Source of the DNA: Rhodocollybia butyracea
Lineage: Eukaryota; Basidiomycota; Agaricomycetes; Agaricales; Omphalotaceae
Length of the DNA: 64,000 nt
Direction of reading: 5' to 3'
Assembly (NCBI GenBank): GCA_015501585.1
Contig: JADNRY010000152.1
Location: forward strand, 89,058-153,057
The number at the start of each line of letters is the position of its first letter. Within the stretch, counting starts at the first letter, position 1. Shown here piece after piece: positions 52,451-62,833 of this stretch. Below the pieces are notes generated by a model. It saw only the letters and a program-made list of their open reading frames with translations, had not been told where the DNA came from and did no database searches. The position numbers were made by a program, and so were the translations under genes.

Positions 52451-53555
52451 CCCAGGCGTCCAGGCCAAGCCATATTGAGCGAAATGAGCTCTGCTAATAT
52501 CCCCGATATTGCTTGGTTTTGCTCAACCTGGCTTGATATTCCGGACTAATTTTAGCTGAAATCGGGCCCAGTCAAGCAAGAAAGTTGACGACACTTTGGC
52601 TCAGACCGCCACCCATTTAGTATTGATTTAGCTGCCTCTTTTTGCTTGTTTTTGCTCATTTAGATAGGTTCAAAAGAATTAAAAAGCGCATATATTTTGG
52701 CTCTACAGTAGCATGATACAGGGCTACTGTAATAGATACTAGATGCTACCACTAGTACAAACACACCTTCTGAACAAAGGGCTGCATATCGACTTTCTAC
52801 AACTCTGAGTGACCTAAAAGCAATATGTTAACATTAGTGTGTGACGCAGACTCGCAGCATGCAACAAACAATGTACAAGATGAAGCGGCTACAGCAGATT
52901 AACCACACTCTCATCATTCCCAATCTACCCATTCCCTGGTCCACCTTGCATTTCTCAGCTGATCCCAAGCAAAGTATAGTTAGGCATTGCAAATCTAAGA
53001 AATACAAAGATTTTAGTTAGGAAGATGATAAGAAGAGATGTTAATTTGCACCTCGATGGAGCCTGGCGAGTGTATGCTGATTTGCATCATCGGTTGCTTT
53101 GGACAAGAACATTAAAAAAAGCATATCAGATAATAATTTTTACAGCTTACCAGTGCCTTTCTAACTCTATATTCTTTCTCTAACCACCTGAGGAAATATT
53201 AGAGCATCTTGAGGGAGATAAGAGAGTCAGGGAGAAGAATAATGATTTGACATGGTGGAGTGGAACAAAGAAGCGAGTGATGTGGCATCAAAGTGGCTGA
53301 GTTTTGTCGACTGGATTTCTGACTTTTACATAAGTTGTCATTAGATCAACTCTTGTTTGAGATCACAAGACAGTTTGGCTTGAAAAGAGCAGTTTTGGCA
53401 CTGCTCAAACAGTTAACAGTTTCAAAATGAGTATCATCAAGTGACTTGACCTCAGTTTGAATAAATAAAAAAAGTATGATCCAATTTGGCTCGTTTTTGC
53501 CCCACACCTTTCTGATTTGGCTCGATTTGGCTTGGTTTAGGATGCCCGGGTTTTC
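52451..53555. mobile_element. TIR-like element of about 1.1 kb flanked by a 15-bp direct repeat
   Basis: The left end AACCCAGGCGTCCAGGCCAAGCC and the complement of the right end (AACCCGGGCATCC...ACCAAGCC) form imperfect inverted repeats of about 30 bp. TTCACTGGGCCTCAG lies directly outside both ends. A related undisrupted sequence occurs in reverse at about 47036. Several GGCTCGATTTGGCTTGG-like motifs lie near the right end. No transposase is seen; superfamily unknown. Confidence 0.5.
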
Positions 53556-53663
53556 ACTGGGCCTCAGGACGGAGATGGCAGAGAGATGGACGAGAGACAA
53601 TAGCAGGGTGATAGTAGAGTAAAGAGAGTGTAGGAGGGACATGATGTTTGACAGGTACTTGAC

Positions 53664-55633
53664 TAGTGTTGCAACGGCTCGGCTCGGCTCCGGCTTGATC
53701 CAGATGGCTTTGGCTCAATGAGCCGAAATCAGTATATGGCTCGGCTCAAGCTCGGCTAGCTAGCGGCTTAGCCATTGGCTTGAGCCGTTTTTTTTCTGCA
53801 AAAATCATTCTATAGTATAAGTAGACTACTATGTACTTTGTTGACCTATATATGTGCCTGTCATTGTGTATCATGGTCTCGAACGCTTTCTGAGCTTCAG
53901 GTACATGTTGCTGCACCTCAAGAATTGTCTCCAGCTCTAGGGGTCAGTCATGATTGGCATTGACAAATGATATTCAGTCCATGGAATCATCATGACAATT
54001 TGCAAGCTTCAGCATCTGCAAAGCTTGAAACATTAATGGTGAAAGCATACTTTGGCTTACAGTCATTGTCTCATTGTAAGATGAAAGCACCTGCTCACAA
54101 GGCACAGCAGAACTATGTAATAGTGGTAAAATATCCTTGGAAAGTTTGAACAAGGCAGGTTTTTTTTCCCTGATAAGTCTTTCAGTCTGCAACATAGAAG
54201 TCACTTAAACAAGATGCAAGAGGAGACAGACTGTAGTTAATGTTAGACCATTGTACTTAGCTGAAAGTCTCAGTATTACTGTGGCAGCCATAAATATCAA
54301 AGAAATATACAATAAGTAAAGCATCAAAAATCCTTTGGAGAGGACAAAGAGCCAGGGAGATATGTAGCTAAAAAAAAAGCTAAGATACTAGGAGTCACAT
54401 ACAAGTTATGATAACAATATCATAGTCCATAGTACCTCAAGTATGCAATATCCAGTATTAGTATCGAATAGTACTGAGCTTGCACTGTGTACTGTGAAGC
54501 AAGTACCATGCGGGGTTGATGTAGGGAGCTTACTGTTGTGCTACCCTGCTATTTTTTGGTTTAATGAGACTTTTCTTTGCAGTAGGTTGTTGTACCTAGA
54601 TAAGGATTACTAGTTACTTATGATGCTCATACTACAGTGCAAAGGTATGTGCCAATGTTTCATCACTGGCCTGTTAGATATCACAAGATATCAGTATCAT
54701 TGTTATGATTGATCAAGCTCATAGTTATCTCACACTCATTATTGACACGTACTTACACGTACTTATTTCCTATCACCCCCATTACCAGTATATAAGCAGT
54801 AGCTAGATATATGCTACCTCATCCGATTGCCCCTCTCTCAGTGCTGTAGGGGGCAAACGGAATATATTGTGCTTTTCACTTTATTCTGCCGTTGTGCTAT
54901 ATATTATCCCGAGTGGTAATATCGTGTTCTATTTTATTATCCAACACAATCGGATCATATTTTATTATCCAACATGGCCGTGCAAATGTGATTACAGTAT
55001 TCCACTGGACAAGCAAAATTGCTCTGAGCATAAACAAACATTAAGCACTTCAGTGCTGATTCTATAATATCTGTATATCTGTATGGTCCCGTTTATGTGC
55101 TACCAGTATCTGTGGATGATTTGAGCCATGCAATGAGAACACAGGAGGGCCAGGTCACTGCCTGTTTACCTACCCCTTGGCCTGTTCCTTTCCGAGAGTC
55201 AGGATTTAGTTGTCCCATGCCCATCTGAGGCCTTGACTGAGAGGTTGAATCTTGGGCACCATTTGAGCCACATATGTACATACTAGTAGTAATCAAAACT
55301 ACAAACTTCAAAGACATTGATTTAATTAACAAAGATAATAACTACACCTGACACTCATAGGGGGGCAGGGTCTGGATTTTTGTGGACTCTGGCCCTCTGT
55401 GACCTAGCTGGAGTCATGAGCTATGGTTTTTGGTCACCCAGCCATGATCACTTGTCATAACTATATAATTAGTGAATATGGGGTGGATATGCCCCTCCTG
55501 ATGGCTCAATTCTGATGCTTGGTAGCATATTATATAGTACCGCCTCTTGGCTAATGAGCCATTGAGCCATTGCAACGGCTTGGCTCAAGTGGCTCAGCTA
55601 GAGCCGGCTTTAAGCCACGCCGTTGCAACACTA
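53664..55633. mobile_element. Degenerate hAT transposon (1,970 bp)
   Basis: Termini TAGTGTTGCAACGGC and GCCGTTGCAACACTA, with subterminal GGCTCGGCT / AGCCGAGCC-type repeats on both sides. The flanking octamers TACTTGAC and TACATGCC match at six of eight positions. A C-terminal hAT transposase remnant is inside. The rest is non-coding, so it is an internally deleted, old copy. Confidence 0.8.
53974..54204 (-). pseudogene. hAT transposase C-terminal dimerisation domain remnant
   Basis: The frame reads LSKDILPLLHSSAVPCEQVLSS, then YNETMTVSQSMLSPLMFQALQMLKLAN. This is the hAT dimerisation motif (SSAVPCERVFSS followed by LSP...ALQMLK) in order and spacing. Upstream catalytic DDE and zinc-finger parts are missing. 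Confidence 0.8.
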
Positions 55634-55641
55634 TACATGCC

Positions 55642-56414
55642 TAGGTGCAAAAATTGCATATTAGCGTCTTCTTCAATGCATCCTCTTATAGGCTTTACTC
55701 TCAGATCACAAGAATGTGCATATACTATATCTCAGGCTTAGCGTGAATCTGATCTTTTTTTTTTTGTATTGTTCAGCCACAACAACCACATGTATGTTCA
55801 TGCGCCGTTATATGCGCTATTTTGTACTCATTTTCCAATCTCACCTTTCCTCGCATTACAATCTATGATGACTATGTGGTCTATGGTACTTGTGCACATA
55901 CCTGATTTCTTGTATATCTTATTTGGCTGTTGTATATTACATGTTGTAGATTACACATGTATTGCAACTTGTTTTGATAATGACAACAAACAATTGATAG
56001 TTCTGCATATTCTGTACAATCTGTGGCCAGGCTAGAAATTCTGTGGTACCTGCGCAGGCCAGGAATTCTGTGTAACCTGCACAGGCTTGTAATCCTGTGC
56101 AACCTGCGCACAGGGAACCCAGACTTTCCTGGTATCCCCTGACCCACTCCAGGTTAGGGTACACTCATGCAGGCCTGGGCATGTCAGGGTCTATGCCCAG
56201 GCCTGGGGTCCATTTGCAGGCCTGGAAGTGGACTTGGGTTTACACACCAGACAATGTGCTGAGTGCTACTGTTTAGTACTGATCATTATATAGTAGGCAG
56301 GTGTTGTATATTGCCGATGTGGCAACTCCATAGATTAGTTAGCCAGATCGGTATGTTCATATGTCCATATCCTTACTCATTGTATTAGCAATATTATACA
56401 GTATGTAAAGTATA
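55642..56414. repeat. Spacer with three short tandem repeats
   Basis: At 56029-56112, three units of about 28 bp have the form CAGGCTAGAAATTCTGTGGT plus ACCTGCG. The remainder is A/T-rich with nothing recognised. Confidence 0.45.
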
Positions 56415-56600
56415 TAAGGCTCTGTTCAGTAGCGAGATCACCCTGAACTTGAACATGAACCTCAAGTTTCAATTTACTATATCCAGTAAAGTCTAAACAC
56501 TGTCTGATGTGACCTTGATGTGACTCTGGTCGATGTAACTAAATATAATAATTGTGACCGAATGCGCAGAGGCCTGCGCGCGTTCTCTTTTTCTTCTCCC

Positions 56601-57819
56601 ATGGCCGATACCACAGAAGGGGAAAGTGCCAGCCAACAGACCGCATCGAACGGCCCAAAAACGCGTCATCATGCAGCTACAAAGCCTAAAGAGGAGTGGG
56701 CAGTATGGACTGAAGAAGAACTTGACACATATCTGCAGTTCCTCTTCAAGCATCGTTCCGAGATGGGTGATGGATCCAACTTTAAAAAAAGACATTCAGT
56801 GCAGCTGCTGAGCATATGGAGCAGTCTGGTAGAGCTTCTGGAGGAGAGAAGGACTGGGAGGCATGCAGATCTAAATGGCAGAAAGTATGTGGCAATATCA
56901 TTGTATTTGAATGATCTTTACTTATCGTGTTGAAGGTTAAGAAGACTTACGAGGTGATTGGAGACATAAAAGCACATACAGGGTGGACTTGGAGTAACGA
57001 GACTGGAGCCAGTATCACCGCGTTGAATTCTGATTCATGGGCCAACTTTTTGAAGAAGCATCCTCTTGCAAAACCCTTTTGTAACACTGGCTGGCCGCAC
57101 TTGGACATCATGGAGGAAATTATGCCTTATAGAGCTAAGGGTTCACTTGTCTTTCGGCCCTCAAAGGCCATACAGCCAACGAGTAGCATTCCAGAACCAG
57201 GGGAGGGAGCTGAGACACAAGTTTCTGGTCGAGAAGGAAGCCTGGAGTGGGACATTGAAAAGAACAGCTTTGAGTTCAGCCAATCTCAAGTTCAGTTTGA
57301 TGAGGACAATGGATCTCAGGTACGAAGTAGTTGACTTTTATTAGTATGTTGCTTACAGGCTTTCAGACTATCCCCAGTGTTCCATCCCAACCTAACACTC
57401 CGAGTGAAACACCTGTTTATGGAACTCCAACTTTGACACCCATTCCCATGACTCCAGCAATCTCATCATTGAAATGCCCTGCCGAGAGATTGCTTGCACC
57501 AGCTACTTCAAAGAAAACAAAAGCAAACACTCTCGACGGTCTTCTCAATGAAGTCTCTGGAATGAATCTAGCCTTCCATAACTTTCTTGCGCCACCTCCA
57601 GTTCCAACAGATCCGTCTCTGCTGTTGACACCTGCCCGTCGTGCAAAGGCTATATCACTAGTTGAGCAAGAGAATGATCTTGATCCTGATAATGCGTTGG
57701 AATTCATTGATGTGACGTGCGAGAACAAGGTCATTGTGGACACATACAATAGTTTCAGTAATGCAGCACTACGTAGACGATTCATTGAAAGTACTGTACA
57801 GAAGCGGCGTAGATACTAG
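56601..57819 (+). pseudogene. Harbinger Myb/SANT-like DNA-binding protein, one-base frameshift
   Basis: Exons 56601-56884, 56936-57319 and 57367-57819 total 1121 nt, exactly one short of a multiple of three. Start MADTTEGESASQQ, then EEWAVWTEEELDTYLQFLFK and a run of seven A at about 56784-56790, after which the family-like sequence (EQSGRASGGEKDWEACRSKW) continues in another frame. The exon 2 product is VKKTYEVIGDIKAHTGWTW...WANFLKKHPLAKPF.NTGWPHLDIM; exon 3 is Pro/Thr-rich with a basic C-terminus (VQKRRRY). This partner protein helps bring the transposase to TIRs and the nucleus. One missing A would explain the break. Confidence 0.85.
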
Positions 57820-57841
57820 ATAAGTAACAGTACTACTTCTA

Positions 57842-59184
57842 TTACAATAAACCTTGAGTGCTCAACCACTCCTGATATTGCTCCCACATTGACTGTGCAA
57901 TCTCATCCCTTTTCTTCTCTGCCATTGCCTTTTCATCTGATGTTGGTGGACCTTCTGCGAGCCCCCCGAACTGAGAGATATCAGGAAGTTCCTGTCCTTC
58001 AGTTTCATCAAACTCTTGGTTTTCAAGGAAATTTTCAATATCTGCAGGATCAAACTGAAGGATGAAGTTGTGAAGTGCGGCAAGTGCTGGGGGAATCCGA
58101 ACTTGGACATCCATATCATATTGAGCAGGACGGGTCAATATAACCCATCTCTTTTTGACAACACCAAAGATACGCTCAATCACATTGCGTGCAACTGCAT
58201 GGCGTAGATTGAAAAGCTCTTCTTTATTGACAGGTCTGAAGCATTATAGTTAGAGAGCATATACATATATATACCCGAGGCTGGCTTACCGTGAATTCGC
58301 TTTCTCCCACTCCTTCAAATGGTAGCGAATGCCCAAATATGGAAGTAAAAGTGTAGAGCAAGTGCCGAAACCTGCATCTGCTAGATAGTACCTTCCCTCC
58401 GGAACTGGCAAATCAGTGATGCGGGAATCCACATACATGGATGCATCAGCAGTTGAACCATCCCACCCAGCCACAAAATAAAGGAAACGTAGCGTGAACG
58501 AGCATATAGCTAGGCAGTTCTGTGACATGAAGCCTTTACGATTACGCGCAAGATCACATTGTTCTCCACTTGGCATACAAGCAATTTGTGTCCCATCTAC
58601 AGCCCCAAGTGCACCAGCAAAGAATGGGTAGAATTTCCTATTATTCAAAATGAACTCGGATATAGGCTTGTTGACAGTGGGTAGTTTGACATATTGGTCA
58701 TAGAATCCAGGTGATGAAAGCATATTGAGTACCTCCAGAAAGTACCTTTTAAATAGGTGTGATTATATGCTCTTAGGTGTAAGATAGAATAGGTACTTAC
58801 CCTGAGATGGTTGCGTTGGCATGTTGAAATTGTTCTCCAACGTGACGAACAGATAGTCCAGTGACACACATATAGAGGAATATTGCAACCCTCCAAGGTA
58901 ATTGTCCGATTATCCTCCATCCCTAGTGCTCTCAACTGCTCTACAAGAGCAACAAACACATGGAGATTCATTCCAAGCTCACTGTGGATACGATCTGGAT
59001 GGCCATGTATGAGCTCCCGCACCCAGCCATACCCAGTTAGTGAGGAGTTGTGATAATCCTGCTTGAAATAGTTTGGAGATGCATAGATAGTTGCAACAAC
59101 AGTGATGACGTTTAAGAGAAATCTGTATGCCACTATAAGCTTTTTGAGTATTTCGAGGGAGTGATGGTCTGCTGGTGGTGGCAT
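57842..59184 (-). pseudogene. Harbinger DDE transposase (DDE_Tnp_4 type), frameshifted
   Basis: Read on the minus strand from MPPPADHHSLEIL (59184). A helical N-terminal part precedes the break; VTGLSVRHVGEQFQHAN is readable only in another frame after LEG at about 58893, so a one-base lesion lies there. A GTAAG intron follows at about 58800-58745. Then FAGALGAVDGTQIACMP (first Asp), FVAGWDGSTADASMY, YYLADAGFGTCSTLLLPY (second Asp), an intron near 58287-58234, and ARNVIERIFGVVKKRW (Glu), completing the DDE triad. The C-terminal tail is acidic. It would cut and paste the element at TWA sites. Confidence 0.88.
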
Positions 59185-59392
59185 GAAGGCTGTTTCTGAA
59201 AATCTTATCGATTCTACAATAATTATACGCGTTAAAACGCGCAGCAGCAAAGTGACCGGCGGCCCAGGTCCGGATTGTCACTCAAATGATTTCAAATGTC
59301 ACTGCATAATTCTGAAGCTACTTTATTTAGAAATTTGAAACTTGAGGTTCACGTTCAAGTTCAGGGTGATCTCGCTACTGAACAGAGCCTAA

Positions 59393-59670
59393 GCTTGCAT
59401 GTAGTACCATAGTGCTCATGTGTTCACGAGGTATTTAATACCTTATTCAACCACACTAACTACTTGTGTTGGATCTCAGCACTGACCGCCTGATTGGACA
59501 CTCATTGGATTCCCTATCAGAAATCCCACATTTTCCATCCTGAGTGTAATACATGTTTACAAAAAACTATGTCCAGCAGAAAGGCAAGAAAAGAATGGAG
59601 ATACCAATCATTAATTGTTCAGAGGGTGGGGGGAGGACCTTCTTATGAGAGTCTAGATACAACAGAGGTA
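59393..59670. other. Spacer downstream of the NB-ARC/TPR gene
   Basis: No gene or repeat recognised between the Harbinger element and the 3' end of the next gene. Confidence 0.4.
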
Positions 59671-59673
59671 TGT

Positions 59674-62600
59674 TCATTTGAGGCAAGGATGAAGGAATAC
59701 AGACTTGAATTTCTGCTTAACGGTTGTGAATTTGATCTGGATCATCTGGGAAATTCTGGGAGTGTGTTTTGTACAGGAAAGTTTAATGAGGTCATGAGTC
59801 AGATCCAAGTGCTGCAATCTCCTGAGGGTGTGTCGGTGCTCTTCTCCCAAAACCTTCTTTGAGAGCTCCACAAGAGGCTCTTGTAGTTGCAATGCATCAT
59901 TGTATCTTCCAATCTTAGTATAGCTGGTTGCCATGTTCTGTATTCTGGTGAGGGTGTGTCGGTGCTCTTCTCCCAAAACCTTCTTTGAGAGCTCCACAAG
60001 AGGCTCTTGTAGTTGCAATGCATCATTGTATCTTCCAATCTTAGTATAGCTGGTTGCCATGTTCTGTATTCTGGTGAGGGTGCGTGGGTGCTCTTCTCCC
60101 AAAACCTTCTTTGAGAGCTCCACAAGAGGCTCTTGTAGTTGCAATGCATCATTGTATCTTCCAACCATACAATAACTTGCTGCCAAGTTCTGTATTGCGC
60201 TAAGGGTGTGTGGGTGCTCTTCACCCAAAACCTTCTTTGAGAGCTCCACAAGAGGCTCTGCTAGTTGCAATGCATCATTGTATCTTCCAGCCTTAACATA
60301 TATGTATGCCAAGTTATGTATTCTGACAAGGATGTGAGGGTGCTCTGCTCCCAAAGCCTTCTTTGAGAGCTCTCCAAGAGGCTCTGCTAGTTGCAATGCA
60401 TCATTGTATCTTCCAACCTTAGAATATGTGTGAGCCAAGTGATCTATTCTTGTAAGAGTCTCTGGGTGCTCTTCCCTAAAACCGCCTTTGAGATCTCCAC
60501 AAGAGGCTCTTCTAGTTGCAATGCATCATTGTATCTTCCAACCTGAGAATATCGGGTTGCCAAATTCTGTATGCTCCTAAGGGTGTGGGGGTGCTCTTCC
60601 CCAAGAACCTTCTTTAAGAGCTCTACAAGAGGCTCTTGTAGTTGCAATGCATCATTGTATCTTCCAACCTCAGAATACCTTGTTGCCAAGTTATGTTTTT
60701 CTGGTCAAGGTGTGTGGGTGCTCTTCTCCCAAAACCTTCTTTGAGAGCTCCACAAGAGGCTCTGCTAGTTGCAATGCATCATTGTATCTTCCAATCCTGG
60801 ACAATGTGATTGCCAAGTTCCGTATTCTACAAAGGGTGTCTGGGTGATCTTCTCCCAAAACCTTCTTTGAGAGCTCCACCAGAGGCTCTGCAAGTTGCAA
60901 TGCATCATTGTATCTTCCAACCCCAGAATAGCTGATTGCCAAGTTCTGTATTCTGGCAAGGGTATCTGGGTGCTCTTCTCCCAGCACCTCCTTTGAGAGC
61001 TCTACAAGAGGTTCTTCAAGCTGAAGTGCATTGTTATACCTTCCAGAGTCACAATACACCTCTCCCACTTTCTGCATCAGCACAAGTGTTTCTGGATCCT
61101 GCTCACCTAAAGTACGCTTTATTTCTTCTAACAATGGCTCTAATAGCTTCAATGCAACTCCATAATGCCCACACATCCTGCATAGTCTTGCAATAGCTTT
61201 GTTTGTATGTCTATTACTTCCAATATCAAACCTTCTGCAATGTGATACTAATAATCTCATATATCCGATTTCAGTCCAGTCTGCATCTTCCACAGTGATC
61301 GCCACAGTACTTTGAGCTCCTTCTTCAAGGATCCTTCTGCTGGACTTACCAGTACTATTCTTAACCATCCATGGATCAATGGATGGAGTGAATAGAATCC
61401 ATCTCTTTCAACAGTCACAAGAGAATAGGACATCAACTCCTCACTCATTTTGTTCATTTCCATCTCATCCCAGTCCAAATCTGATGAAGCCAGGGCCTCC
61501 AATTGAGCCTGTGCTGCCAATGGTGGCCAACCCCATATTTTCATTTTCTCAATTGCTCTCTGAAATAGAATCCTTGGTATCCTCTCATAATGATAGCAGG
61601 AGCATATTCTCAAAAAGGTTCTACTTTTCTCTGTCAACATCTGCCAGCTAATCTCCCATGTTGCATAAACAGAAAGGTTGAAGTTGTCACTACTTTGTGT
61701 GAAGTGCTTGTTTAGCAAGCTTGACAGATGCTTTTCAAATGTCTGCAGATAGCTGCCAATGCAGTTGTGCTTGCAAATATATGAACCTGCATGGACCAGT
61801 GCCAGTGTAAAATAATGCACCCTGGCTGCAATCTGACAAGCAATTAATTTCTCCTCGGCATTGCCTTGACGTCCTTTGATGGCATGCTTTAACAAAAGTT
61901 CAAGCCCATCCTCGGGTAGCATATCTTTTACTTCTGTCAAATTTGGAGATAGTGCGTCAAGATGGCGGTTGCGTGATGTGATGATAATGTTTCCCGTGTT
62001 TGCTTTGGGCAAAAATTGCCCAACATTGATTCTGGGATCATCAGCATTGTCCATCACAACCAACCAATCTTCCTTGTCTTTTGCCAGCAATTGGAGTCCT
62101 ACCCTCCAGCTATCAGGCTGCTGGACTCCATTCTTGACTGCAATATCATAATAGCCTGCTTGAATAGATTCTTCAGAGTGGGCTGAAATAAAGTAGTGCT
62201 TGGTGAATCTGCAAAATCCAAATGAGTAGGCAAATACAACATGATGTAGTATCTCCTCAGGAATGATACCTTGTTTTGGATTGCCGTACAAACTCTAAAA
62301 CACATTGTGTCTTTCCTGCCCCACCAATACCCAACAGGAGAAATATCTTCCTTTCTGTAGCTATGGGCTGAACACCATGAACACCAAAATAGGTCTCCAT
62401 TTCCACCAAGATATCTTTCCGCCCTGTAAAAAAAAGGGTGACTGCAGGGAAATCAGTCATTCCAGGCGTATATCCTGTCAATTTATTCAGCAGTGAAGAC
62501 CAACTCAAGATATATTGTAATACCTGGTGGAGCAGTACTCCTGGTCTCTGCCCTTGAATTCTCAGTGGGATACGTAACCTGAAACGATGATCCTCTATGG

Positions 62601-62690
62601 TAAAGTTTGATGCTCCTGCAAAAAAGTTGCCTCTGTAAATGTACTCGATGTTACCAGTTATACCTCGAATCATATTTCAATACTTACGTT
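59674..62690 (-). pseudogene. NB-ARC / TPR (fungal NLR-like) protein with three frameshifts
   Basis: Minus strand. N-terminal ASNFTIEDHRF (seen in many mushroom NLR-like proteins), then FTGRKDILVEM and Walker A LLLGIGGAGKTQ (about 62320), with an intron 62217-62267. Then WLVVMDNADDP (Walker B), NIIITSRNRHLDAL, FTLALVHAGSYI, a winged-helix-like LRICSCYHYERIP, and about eleven TPR units of 42 aa (GRYNDALQLxEPLVELSKKVLGEEHPHTL). NLRs sense non-self or damage and trigger cell responses; TPRs are the sensor. Frameshifts lie near 61300-61340, near 60700 (one extra A in a run) and near 60473 (two bases missing). It stops at 59674. It may be a pseudogene or carry assembly errors in its repetitive part. 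Confidence 0.85.
59825..61180 (-). repeat. Tandem 126-bp TPR-coding repeats
   Basis: About eleven units with a 126-bp period. The two units covering about 59825-60075 look identical at the DNA level, and neighbours differ by only a few bases. Such homogenisation is typical of high-internal-conservation repeats in fungal NLRs. Confidence 0.85.
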
Positions 62691-62833
62691 GCAGACATTA
62701 CAACTTCAAGTAGGTTGGTAGTCAAAGTGAGGATCAAAAGACGGGCGATGGGCCCATTTTATAACGACTGGTTACAAATCAGGTGCTGTGATTGATACAT
62801 ATACAGCTTCCTTGATATATTGTGTTGGCCAGC

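Larger units (their letters stand above)
56418..59389. mobile_element. PIF/Harbinger DNA transposon (2,972 bp), two genes
   Basis: TIRs of about 45 bp begin GGCTCTGTTCAGTAGCGAG. Target duplication TAA at 56415-56417 and 59390-59392, as expected for Harbinger (TWA). It contains a plus-strand Myb/SANT-like gene and a minus-strand DDE transposase gene, arranged convergently, the standard two-protein design. Each gene has a single-base frame lesion, so it is near-autonomous but probably disabled unless these are assembly errors. Confidence 0.95.

Noticed and set aside
59494..59862. 122-codon plus frame
   Set aside because: The right half is antisense to the TPR gene and the left half has no features.
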